In this document: piece by piece, positions 56,332-64,000 of the stretch | How the letters are laid out: each line of letters starts with the position of its first letter | Position numbering within the stretch: the first letter of the stretch is position 1 | Assembly: GCA_040285745.1 (NCBI GenBank) | Contig: JAUFOR010000003.1 | Location: 1,116,001 to 1,180,000 of the forward strand | Reading direction: 5' to 3' | Source: Barthelona sp. PCE | Lineage: Eukaryota > Metamonada: BaSk clade | Length of the DNA: 64,000 bases | Made by a program: the position numbers and the translations under genes | Notes under the pieces: model-generated | Databases searched by the model: none | What the model was told of the DNA's origin: nothing | What the model saw: the letters and a program-made list of their open reading frames with translations, nothing else

Positions 56332-57414
56332 ATGTCATTTCAAAAGAACACATGCACTTATTTTTGGCTTTGCGTGGTTGCACTTCTCATTTTATTCGTT
56401 ATTCCTCCAGAAAAAGATGTTTTTAACATATCTGTACCTCCTCAACAAACTGTTGAGTACTCTCCCTCCGATTTCGGTGGTAAATGGTCCACAGAAGTTT
56501 ATCAGGAGCTCGAATTGAAGAGCAACTATTGGTTATTTTCTAACACAAACATTCAGTATACTTATGTGACTGATTTTGAATCCACCCCTAACAACAAGCG
56601 GGTGCATATCCACCAGAGCTCAACAACGGCACTAGAGTCTGTTGTTTTTAACACTGTCCTTCAGACGTACGATTCCTACAAGTTTACTTGGGCAGGTCCT
56701 AATACTTACACAATGATGACGTTTTGGGGCGATGAACTGTACAAGGACTACAAGAAATACGCTGAAGAGACTTCTTACGCCTCTCAAATCAGTGAGCTTG
56801 GCAGTGGAACACTTTCTCATACATCATATGAATACAAGAAGGTAACATTCGTAGCCCTCCGCTCCACTGATTTCTATGGCGAAATCCCCAACATGGATAT
56901 ATACATCAACGGAAGTAGTTACAACTGGGAGCAGTACAATGTTCTCTTCGACAAGAACTCAACGATTTGGGGAAGTGAGAAGTTTAACGTTGAGCAAGAT
57001 GGTTACCTTATGATCACAAACCACAATCCCAGCAGCAGTAGGGATATTGTTATCTTGGCATCGAAAGTGGATTCGTGGGCATTATCAAGTGCTAAATATT
57101 CGCTTGGTGTTCTCACCGTCATTCTCTTCTTCTTGTCTTTGAGGCAATGCCGCACCCCTGGGAAGAGGGAAAGTATTGCAATCGCGCAGGTGCCCACTAT
57201 GTATGTTACCACAGATAGCAGACCGTTATTGGCAAGACCACACGTCGTCCAACCCGTTATTCAACCCGTTATTCAGTCTCGCCCTCAGGCACAACAGACT
57301 TACGCGACATACCAGGTTGTTGGAAGTCTTCCTCCAAATACATTAACAACGCCAACAACACCAACAGTTTCTCCTCATGCTACAGCTCCCATATATGACC
57401 CATCCCGTATGTAG
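56332..57414 (+). CDS. Double-membrane-segment protein with lumenal beta domain, family member 1
   Basis: 360 aa. An N-terminal hydrophobic segment (~8-25, FWLCVVALLILFVIPP) is followed by a ~220-residue lumenal domain, a second membrane segment (~247-266, SLGVLTVILFFLSL) and a cytosolic, Pro/Thr/Gln-rich tail with TTPTTPTVSP. Shared with the next gene are FTWAG...TFWGDE, YASQ/YADQ and GSGTLSHTSYEYKK. The arrangement recalls plant APD-type membrane proteins without their RING, but homology is uncertain. Sequons NIS and NGS suggest glycosylation. Function unknown. Confidence 0.8.
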   Translation: MSFQKNTCTYFWLCVVALLILFVIPPEKDVFNISVPPQQTVEYSPSDFGGKWSTEVYQELELKSNYWLFSNTNIQYTYVTDFESTPNNKRVHIHQSSTTALESVVFNTVLQTYDSYKFTWAGPNTYTMMTFWGDELYKDYKKYAEETSYASQISELGSGTLSHTSYEYKKVTFVALRSTDFYGEIPNMDIYINGSSYNWEQYNVLFDKNSTIWGSEKFNVEQDGYLMITNHNPSSSRDIVILASKVDSWALSSAKYSLGVLTVILFFLSLRQCRTPGKRESIAIAQVPTMYVTTDSRPLLARPHVVQPVIQPVIQSRPQAQQTYATYQVVGSLPPNTLTTPTTPTVSPHATAPIYDPSRM

Positions 57415-57689
57415 GGGTGCAATAGGCAAAGTGTGAATAGTAAATCATAGCATAAGTATTGTGATTGGTAAAAAATCTCTACAAATAATTGTGTTAGATA
57501 CAATATTTCACTCAATATTTGAGAGATCTGGATGTGACCATCCATGAAATGCAATGAAACAAGAAAATCTCTTGCTTTAGCTTTTAACACGTATTCACGT
57601 ATTACCTTGCTTTTTCTCCATATTTAGGATTTACAACGTACCAAAACTCTTCTTTGCATCCCATTTAAATCTATCTACTCTTTTAATTT

Positions 57690-58667
57690 ATGAAATCACC
57701 TTGGATTACATTCTGGCTGGCACTCTGCGGAGTCCTGATCATGTTCATCTGGCCACGTGAATACACTAGCGTCCACTTATATGTCCCTACAACGTCTACA
57801 CAAAAAGCTCAACCAGCTGGCGCTCAAATGTGGGAGAAAAGTATTTACAAGTCATTAAAATTCACAAGCCCCTTCAACAGTCTCTGGACAACTCCTTCCC
57901 AATATGTTGGAGTCACTAATTATAACGTTGGACCCAGAAAAACAGTATCCGATATGTATTCGGATTCGACTTTAAACACCGGTGGTTATATTTTCGGTGT
58001 TTCCCTTGCAGCTGGTGACAGCTTCGAGATGGACTGGGCCGGAAGCCTTAGTAACTACAACATTGGAGTCTTTCAAAGTGAAGAAACATACATGAAATAT
58101 CAAAGCTCAAAAGATTTTTCTTACGCTGATCAATATTCCACCTCATCGTCAGGTTATCTTTCCTACAACTCAACAAGCTATACAAAGATTATTGTTGTTG
58201 TCGATAAATTCTCACCAAGTTCTCTTCCTGGATTCCCAACCGTCAATGTACGTTATCACATCTCTGATTTCGATTTGCCAATTAGCGACACTGTGTTCAG
58301 AAGTACTGCTGGACTTTGGTCTGAAGAAATTGACCTAAAGGAGGATGTTCACCTGTTTGTTGAAAATGAAAGCACTGCTGCCACAAAATACGTTTATGTC
58401 GTTGGCTATCATGTACGTAGCGTCTTATATATGGTTGGAATGACAGCCCTTTGCATAACGATTGTTGTTTCTTTTGTTGTTGGGTTGAAGCAGAAAAACA
58501 AAGTTAAGGCTGGTACTGATATGGTTGTTATTCCTTCTGCCCATCAGCAGTACAACCCTATGCATGGCCAAGTCCCATACAATCAACCTCTGATGCATCC
58601 TCAACCATATCCTCAACAATACCCTCAACCTTATCATCAGCAAAGCGGTGTGGTTTCTGGGGTCTAG
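57690..58667 (+). CDS. Double-membrane-segment protein with lumenal beta domain, family member 2
   Basis: 325 aa, tandem paralogue of the preceding gene, same strand and 275 bases downstream. N-terminal segment WITFWLALCGVLIMFIWP, lumenal domain with MDWAGSLSNYNIGVFQSEE and YADQYSTSSSGYLSYNSTS, second membrane segment VLYMVGMTALCITIVVSFVV, and a short cytosolic tail rich in Pro, Gln and Tyr (QPYPQQYPQPYHQ). The tails of the two paralogues differ, while the lumenal pattern is kept. CTACTCTTTTAATTT directly precedes the ATG. Confidence 0.8.
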   Translation: MKSPWITFWLALCGVLIMFIWPREYTSVHLYVPTTSTQKAQPAGAQMWEKSIYKSLKFTSPFNSLWTTPSQYVGVTNYNVGPRKTVSDMYSDSTLNTGGYIFGVSLAAGDSFEMDWAGSLSNYNIGVFQSEETYMKYQSSKDFSYADQYSTSSSGYLSYNSTSYTKIIVVVDKFSPSSLPGFPTVNVRYHISDFDLPISDTVFRSTAGLWSEEIDLKEDVHLFVENESTAATKYVYVVGYHVRSVLYMVGMTALCITIVVSFVVGLKQKNKVKAGTDMVVIPSAHQQYNPMHGQVPYNQPLMHPQPYPQQYPQPYHQQSGVVSGV

Positions 58668-58718
58668 TGTTGATTTTTATCTGTTTATAGTGTAAAAATT
58701 TATTTTGAAATGCGAATT

Positions 58719-60764
58719 TTATACATCCTGCAACAGTGAATCTTCACCAGCATCAAGTCGACGACGTCTGCGACGTTTTGTAGTGCGACGCTTCTCACGC
58801 TCTCTTTTACGTCTTGCTCTCATTTCCTCCAACTCTGTTGCAGAAACCTCAGTGAAACTTTCAAATGCAGTGGAGAAATCCACTGTGGAATCAAAAGCCT
58901 CAGAAGGCTCTTCAACCTCAATCACTGTCATTTCATGCGCCTTCTCCAAGACGTCAATGCGCTTATCCTGCCTAATGGTTTCGATGATATCAGCTTCTTC
59001 CTCTTCATTATCATGTTCTTCGGGAACTTCTTGAACATCATCTTTATCAAACACAAGCGTGTCCAAATCCTCCGTCTCTGCAAGTTTGAGTGTGTTCTCG
59101 AGTGTCTCAATGCGCATAATAACAACCGTTTCAAGACTATTGAGCTTCTTTTGCTTCGATTTATGCGAGTCTAATAATTTCTTCAACTTCTGGATCTTTA
59201 AGGCCTGTCGCTTCCGCTCATGGGTGAGCTCAGGCTTGTGCTCTTCGTCTGCCTGCTCCTCCTGTGCCTTGACAACTTTGAAATTCGACAACATAGGTTG
59301 TAATTTTGTCTTTACCTTCCTGATCGACTCTTGCTTCTTCACCAGCAACTCGGCAACCTTGATCTTCTTCTGCTGAAGCTTGCCGAGCCTCTGACGCGCA
59401 TCCTTGATACGTTCATCTTGCTCTCGTTCATCTCTCTCCTTCTCAAGCTGTTGTTGAATTCTCTCCTCTGCTATTTCCTTCTCTTTCTGTTTCTCCGCCT
59501 CCAAGCGGGTGATTTCCTCTTGAAGAGCACGCTCCATTTTCTTCTTTGCTTCATTGACTCTTTTCTCAATCTCACGCTCCAAAAGTCCACTGTTGAGCTC
59601 CAACTCAATTTTCTCCTCGATCATTGAATTCAAATCGTTTGTCATGCGATCTCCGTCCTGACGCTGCTTGTTGCGACGCTGCTCATCAACTCTGATTCGC
59701 TCCTGTTCGGCCTCATAGCGCTTGGCCTCTTCCTGAGCTTCTGCCTCACGCTTCAACTTCTCCTCCTCAAGACGTTGTTCCTCGAGTTCCTTACGCTTCA
59801 CCTCTTCCTCACGTTCACGCTCAACACGACGATTTTCACGTTCAACACGGAGTCGCTCAACTTGGCGAAGCTTCTCTGCCTCTTTCTGTTTTCGAAGCTC
59901 AGCAAGTTTGTCCTGGCGGATCATAGCCTTTCTTATGAGCTCCTGGAGTGCCTTCTCTTCCTCTTCTTCTTCCTTTGAACGGTCTTCAACGACATCAACT
60001 GTTACATCTCTTTGCTTCAATAATGTCTCCTGCTCTTGGCTGCGGAGATCCTCCTGCTCCATAAGCATCAACTCAACCTGGCGGGTCTTCTCCACGATAT
60101 CTTCCTTTTGCTTCTTAAGGAACATCTCGTGTTCGATTCTTTTCTTTTCCTCATCTTTTGCTTGTTGCTTACGCTGTTTTTTCACAAACTTTCCCAACTC
60201 ACGCTCATGCTGCTTCGTTGTGTTTCCGCGGTACCATGGGAACTCCTTATGGAAGTTTTCATAGTTCTCAAATATTTCCAGCTGTGAAAAATTTTCTTTT
60301 CGTATGGGTGCACTAAAACGCGTATGATTCAACAAATAATGAATTTCCTCAAGCGGTGACGTGGCGTAGTCAAACGTCAGACTCACCTCATCAGCTGTAT
60401 CAAGCGTGCGGGCAACAAGATGTGAAAGACTCAGCATAGAATCATAATTGCTTAAAAGTTTTGCTTCAGGTGACTGTGCAATCTCCTTACGTGGAGAAGA
60501 AGCATCGAAGATGCGGGACATCTTGTCTTGGATGTTGCTAAGCATAGAATCAACACGATACTCCATGTCATTGACTTGTTCTACGAATTTATCGGCTACA
60601 GCTGGGGAGAACATCTCCTTTGTCATGCTGCTCCTCTTATCCCTCTTCTGCGGTGTTTTGTAAAGTGTACGCTTAAGATCTGAAGTTGAACGCTTCAAAT
60701 CTGAATTTGAACGTTTCAGACGTGCCGAATTTAAAATATCTATGGCTGAGCGCGTCTTCTTCAT
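58719..60764 (-). CDS. Highly charged coiled-coil protein, unknown
   Basis: 681 aa. The N-terminus has three copies of a heptapeptide (LKRSNSD, LKRSTSD, LKRTLYK) with Ser/Thr that could be phosphorylated. A short polar region, then continuous E/K/R-rich single-helix or coiled coil from ~185 to 600, and a basic C-terminal patch (RRKREREKRRTTKRRRRRR). This is trichohyalin/CFAP-like composition, common in axonemal or cytoskeletal rods; no specific family is recognised. Confidence 0.85.
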   Translation of the reverse strand: MKKTRSAIDILNSARLKRSNSDLKRSTSDLKRTLYKTPQKRDKRSSMTKEMFSPAVADKFVEQVNDMEYRVDSMLSNIQDKMSRIFDASSPRKEIAQSPEAKLLSNYDSMLSLSHLVARTLDTADEVSLTFDYATSPLEEIHYLLNHTRFSAPIRKENFSQLEIFENYENFHKEFPWYRGNTTKQHERELGKFVKKQRKQQAKDEEKKRIEHEMFLKKQKEDIVEKTRQVELMLMEQEDLRSQEQETLLKQRDVTVDVVEDRSKEEEEEEKALQELIRKAMIRQDKLAELRKQKEAEKLRQVERLRVERENRRVEREREEEVKRKELEEQRLEEEKLKREAEAQEEAKRYEAEQERIRVDEQRRNKQRQDGDRMTNDLNSMIEEKIELELNSGLLEREIEKRVNEAKKKMERALQEEITRLEAEKQKEKEIAEERIQQQLEKERDEREQDERIKDARQRLGKLQQKKIKVAELLVKKQESIRKVKTKLQPMLSNFKVVKAQEEQADEEHKPELTHERKRQALKIQKLKKLLDSHKSKQKKLNSLETVVIMRIETLENTLKLAETEDLDTLVFDKDDVQEVPEEHDNEEEEADIIETIRQDKRIDVLEKAHEMTVIEVEEPSEAFDSTVDFSTAFESFTEVSATELEEMRARRKREREKRRTTKRRRRRRLDAGEDSLLQDV
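60666..60726 (-). repeat. 21-bp tandem repeat, three copies
   Basis: Encodes the LKRSxSD heptapeptide three times at the start of the charged coiled-coil protein. The copies differ by a few bases and stay in frame. Confidence 0.75.
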
Positions 60765-60979
60765 CGTCCGCGATGCGTGTATGCAAAAGCAAGTTGAAAG
60801 AAGTTACAAATGGTTAAACAAATTCATAGAATATCTGATTTCTTCTTCTCTCTTCTTGTAACTCTTTTTAAGGCTTTTAAGTTCGTGTTAAATAACAATA
60901 AATACATCTAAAACTGTGAAATATCTTAAGACAACGTTTTTCTCTTTATCATCCTTTTCATTTATTTCAGGTGTTATTA

Positions 60980-62557
60980 ATGCATAAATTGTTCTCACTC
61001 TTTTTATTAACCATACTGATTGGTGCTTTTTGCGTTAACGAGAATGTTTGGCCAGTACCTAAATATAGGGTGTTTGGAGACATCACCAGGCGCTTTGACC
61101 CCCATTTTAAGTTTGTTTTCCCCAAGGGCGATTGCGACGCTTTGAAGTACGCTATTCCTAAGTATTCAAAGATTTTTAAGACTGCAAGTCTCCCCGAAGT
61201 TGTTTCTAAGGAGGTTAGCCCCACCCCACTTACCCAGATAGCTATCAGTATTGATAGCTGCGATACCACAAAGCTTGATATTGATATTAACGAGGCATAC
61301 GCTTTGTATATCACTTCAAGTTCTCCCACCATTGCTATTACAGCAGAAACATATGTGGGTGCCCTGTATGCGCTTGAAACCCTTGCCCAACTCATCTATA
61401 TTGATGAAACAGGCCCCTTTATAAGGAGTGTCCCCATTCGCATAGAGGATCAACCTCGTTTGAAATGGCGTGGTATGATGCTTGACAGTGCCCGCCACTT
61501 CCTCACCGTCTCCAAGATCAAGGAGATGATGGAAATCATGGTTACTGCCCGTTTTAATGTTTTCCATTGGCATCTAACTGACGCACAAGCCATCCCCCTC
61601 GGCATTCACGCTATGAAGGACGTTGCACATGCTGCAGCATACTCCACCCGTGCAATCTACAGCAGAAGTGATATCGAAGAAATAGTTCAGTTTGGTCTCG
61701 TCCGTGGTATTAAGGTAATGCCTGAAATTGATGTACCGGGTCATTCTTATGCCTGGGGGCTTTACGACAAGGAGTTTGTCAGCCAGTGCCCGGATAGATA
61801 CGCAAAGAACATTAATAATTGGCCGATGAATCCCGCCAGTGATAAGTTAATGAATATGCTAACCCAAGTTTTTGCTGAGTTCAAGGAGATATTCCCCTTC
61901 TCACATGCTCATATAGGCTTCGATGAGCCATGCATGAGCTGTTGGACACAGTCAAAGACGAAATCAGTGCAAGATTTCATCAAGAAAACTGGGTTAGATG
62001 GTCGTGGAATTTACAACTATTTCCTCGACAAAATGAGCAGAATGGTTACTGACAGCGGCCTCACCCCTGTTGGTTGGGGCGAAATCTACCGTAAAACCGA
62101 TGGAAAGGCGCCAAAATCAATGATTGTTGAAGCTTGGGCTTTTAATGATTTCTTTAAGGAAGCTATCCAGAAGGGTTACAAGGTCCTCCTCGCTCACGGT
62201 TTCTACTTGGATCAGCAGGTTCCCTCCCCTAGTCGCACTACACACTACCTCTGGGGTGACACATTCTATGATTTCCTTGGTGTTGATCCCCTCAACGGTT
62301 TGTCGAAAGAGGAGCAGAAATCAGTGTTGGGCGGCGAGATCCCCATGTGGGGAGAACAGGTGAACAACCGCATGATTGTATCTCGTGTTTTCCCTCGGGC
62401 TTTCGGTGCTTCTGCAACTTTTTGGTCTGATGTGCAAGAATACGATGTTACTGCAACTAGATACGTTATTAACGATCTTTCCTGCCGCATGAACGGACGT
62501 GGTCATGACATGGGCCCAATGTATGCTGGTTATTGTATGTATGCAGATGTTGAATAA
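60980..62557 (+). CDS. Beta-N-acetylhexosaminidase (GH20), secreted/lysosomal
   Basis: 525 aa from the ATG at 60980 (the frame opens at GTG 60971). Signal peptide ~1-19 (KLFSLFLLTILIGAFC). An N-terminal GH20b domain is followed by the barrel: RGMMLDSARHFL, NVFHWHLTDAQAIPL, MPEIDVPGHSYAW and the catalytic pair in HIGFDEP (D315, E316). The usual H-x-G-G-D-E has the second Gly replaced by Phe. It cleaves terminal GlcNAc/GalNAc from glycans. Length is normal; ATCATCCTTTTCATT lies just upstream. Confidence 0.95.
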   Translation: MHKLFSLFLLTILIGAFCVNENVWPVPKYRVFGDITRRFDPHFKFVFPKGDCDALKYAIPKYSKIFKTASLPEVVSKEVSPTPLTQIAISIDSCDTTKLDIDINEAYALYITSSSPTIAITAETYVGALYALETLAQLIYIDETGPFIRSVPIRIEDQPRLKWRGMMLDSARHFLTVSKIKEMMEIMVTARFNVFHWHLTDAQAIPLGIHAMKDVAHAAAYSTRAIYSRSDIEEIVQFGLVRGIKVMPEIDVPGHSYAWGLYDKEFVSQCPDRYAKNINNWPMNPASDKLMNMLTQVFAEFKEIFPFSHAHIGFDEPCMSCWTQSKTKSVQDFIKKTGLDGRGIYNYFLDKMSRMVTDSGLTPVGWGEIYRKTDGKAPKSMIVEAWAFNDFFKEAIQKGYKVLLAHGFYLDQQVPSPSRTTHYLWGDTFYDFLGVDPLNGLSKEEQKSVLGGEIPMWGEQVNNRMIVSRVFPRAFGASATFWSDVQEYDVTATRYVINDLSCRMNGRGHDMGPMYAGYCMYADVE

Positions 62558-62580
62558 ATTTATTAAAATATTTTATTATA

Positions 62581-64000
62581 TTAAAATGAAAGTTTATCAG
62601 AAATTGAAGAGTATTTACGTAGATTATGTTTGATATTAGTTATTACAAAATTAATCTCGGTATAACACTCTGTCAACATCGTGAACAATGGTAATGCGAG
62701 AAAGTTAATAAATCCAATCTGTTGCTTACATACATCAGCCAATGATGCAGGTAAGGGTGGACTTAAATCGGGGGCAAATGATGGTGCTATAGTCACCATA
62801 TCTTGTACCTCTCTGTAGTAACGTTGCGCCCATCTTTTTGCCAAACTAAAAGATTTCGTTACATTGGAGATATCAACTGCTTTAATAAACAATTGTAAGA
62901 AAATAATGCGCTTTTCGGGAGGAATTTGTTCTAAAGTAAGACCTTCCAAAGCTGTAGCTGAATGTAGAATTTTTGAATGTAATGCCATATCCGTTGAAAT
63001 AATGAGCTGTTCGACGTTACTTATAATTCGATCAACAACACCACTGCCCAGATGACTTAACAACCCTGATGCAGTGATGGTATGTTTAGTTATTTTTAAA
63101 TGAAGCTTTTCCAAGGGTGATGCATCTGGAAAAGCCTTAGTGATATCATGGTCTATTTTTCGAAGACATGCTTCATTAAGACCAGGATGACCACAATCAT
63201 GGCATATTGTGGCAAGACCTACAGACAGTAATTCTTCAGGTTTAAAGCTATCTATGGTACTGTGAGCGATGAAGAAAACAGAAATATACAGGACATCCAA
63301 CACATGCGATCGATTGTGGTAAGCATTATGCTGAGACATAGTCTCGATAACATCAAAGAAGAACTGACGTAATCGCTGTTCTTTAAGATTAAACTGCTTA
63401 ATGACGCCAAGAAATTGGAATAGCACAAGGAAAAGATAATAAGAAGTGATTGGTCGTCGAGAAAAAGCACTGACATCAAATTTGTTGGTTAAAAATGGTC
63501 CAGAATCCATGCAGCTCTCTTGTAAAATTTGCAAATGCTCATATTCGAGAACATCCAAGTCATTAAGAATGTTCTTCATGATCGTAAATAACTGATTGTC
63601 ATCGTAACCAAACGTATCTAAATCAAAACAAGAGTTGGTCATTGACGTATAACTACTATCTGAATTAAGAGAAGAAGAAATTTCAAAATTATCAGTCTTT
63701 TCAATATTAAATTCAGCAAGTGAATCATCTACTATGTTAAAACCATCTACTGAAAACGTTCTATCAAAAGACTGAAAATGTGAATTTTTTAACAAATTTT
63801 CAGCTGATCCTGAAGTCAATGAGTTCCTGCTTGGGATTGAAATGACATCAATGTCTAATTCATCAAAACGACTTTTTAACAAATCTTCATCAAAACCACT
63901 CACTTTTAAATGTTCAGGAGTGTGAGTTCCTGATTCTATTCCGAATTCAACATTGTCAAAATACAAAAACTCAGCCACGTCAACCTCCCCATTTTCATCA
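62581..64000 (-). CDS. 3',5'-cyclic nucleotide phosphodiesterase (class I), 5' end outside window
   Basis: The frame is open to base 64000, so the N-terminus is missing; the GTG near 63978 is not a start. At least 473 aa are present. The PDEase_I catalytic domain holds YHNRSHVLDV (metal and substrate His), HDCGHPG (metal-binding His-Asp) and STDMALH; VDISNV also fits. It hydrolyses cAMP and/or cGMP. The N-terminal region seen is Ser/Asp-rich and disordered, probably regulatory; no GAF or PAS domain is visible in the part present. Convergent with the GH20 gene with a 23-base gap. Confidence 0.93.
   Translation of the reverse strand, partial: DENGEVDVAEFLYFDNVEFGIESGTHTPEHLKVSGFDEDLLKSRFDELDIDVISIPSRNSLTSGSAENLLKNSHFQSFDRTFSVDGFNIVDDSLAEFNIEKTDNFEISSSLNSDSSYTSMTNSCFDLDTFGYDDNQLFTIMKNILNDLDVLEYEHLQILQESCMDSGPFLTNKFDVSAFSRRPITSYYLFLVLFQFLGVIKQFNLKEQRLRQFFFDVIETMSQHNAYHNRSHVLDVLYISVFFIAHSTIDSFKPEELLSVGLATICHDCGHPGLNEACLRKIDHDITKAFPDASPLEKLHLKITKHTITASGLLSHLGSGVVDRIISNVEQLIISTDMALHSKILHSATALEGLTLEQIPPEKRIIFLQLFIKAVDISNVTKSFSLAKRWAQRYYREVQDMVTIAPSFAPDLSPPLPASLADVCKQQIGFINFLALPLFTMLTECYTEINFVITNIKHNLRKYSSISDKLSF

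Noticed and set aside
1-64000. CRISPR arrays, insertion sequences, transposons, rRNA and tRNA genes
   Set aside because: None seen; repeats present are short in-frame microsatellites only.

Overview
The window is nuclear DNA of a gene-dense, intron-poor, AT-rich flagellated protist. Almost every gene is one uninterrupted reading frame. All three standard stops are used. Genes on both strands are separated by tens to a few hundred bases, and several convergent pairs nearly touch. Flagellar genes (DNAI7/CASC1-like, MAK/ICK/MOK-type kinase, kinesins), ARL8, APC2-like cullin, IMP4, RPC4 and ALG12 mark it as eukaryotic. The lineage cannot be fixed from sequence alone. A metamonad or other intron-poor flagellate is plausible, but ALG12 argues against a Trichomonas- or Giardia-type reduced N-glycan pathway.

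Layout. 1-7445: two tandem minus-strand paralogues, a beta-propeller-like region joined to a protein kinase domain; the complete one adds a HECT-like domain and a C-terminal RBR Rcat-like zinc domain. 7889-18297: a membrane GH130 protein, a flagellar-type kinase, a giant coiled-coil protein, a SEL1L/Hrd3-like ERAD protein and a small coiled-coil protein. 18298-28219: a secreted basic protein, an unknown helical protein, APC2-like cullin, Pol III subunit RPC4, a small basic protein, G6PD, an NlpC/P60 protein and an acidic disordered protein. 28220-28771: a non-coding stretch with dense RNA-like pairing, a candidate structured ncRNA. 28772-33480: two related beta-rich proteins (one frameshifted) flanking an azoreductase. 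33540-43371: secreted alpha-amylase, DTD, DNAI7-like protein, coiled-coil proteins, a GNAT and ARL8. 43416-64000: a coiled-coil protein ending in a degenerate kinesin motor, a propeller-like protein, IMP4, a homeodomain protein, an active-type kinesin, ALG12, two paralogous double-membrane-segment proteins, a charged coiled-coil protein, GH20 hexosaminidase and a cyclic-nucleotide phosphodiesterase cut by the right edge.

Most start codons are preceded within roughly 3-50 bases by a pyrimidine-rich initiator-like element close to TNACCYTTTT, often allowing the true ATG to be chosen inside longer frames that began at TTG or GTG. Functional themes are cytoskeleton/flagellum, ER glycan processing and quality control (ALG12, SEL1L-like), carbohydrate digestion (amylase, hexosaminidase, GH130) and ubiquitin signalling (chimeric ligase-like proteins, APC2). 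There is no operon logic; neighbours are mostly functionally unrelated.
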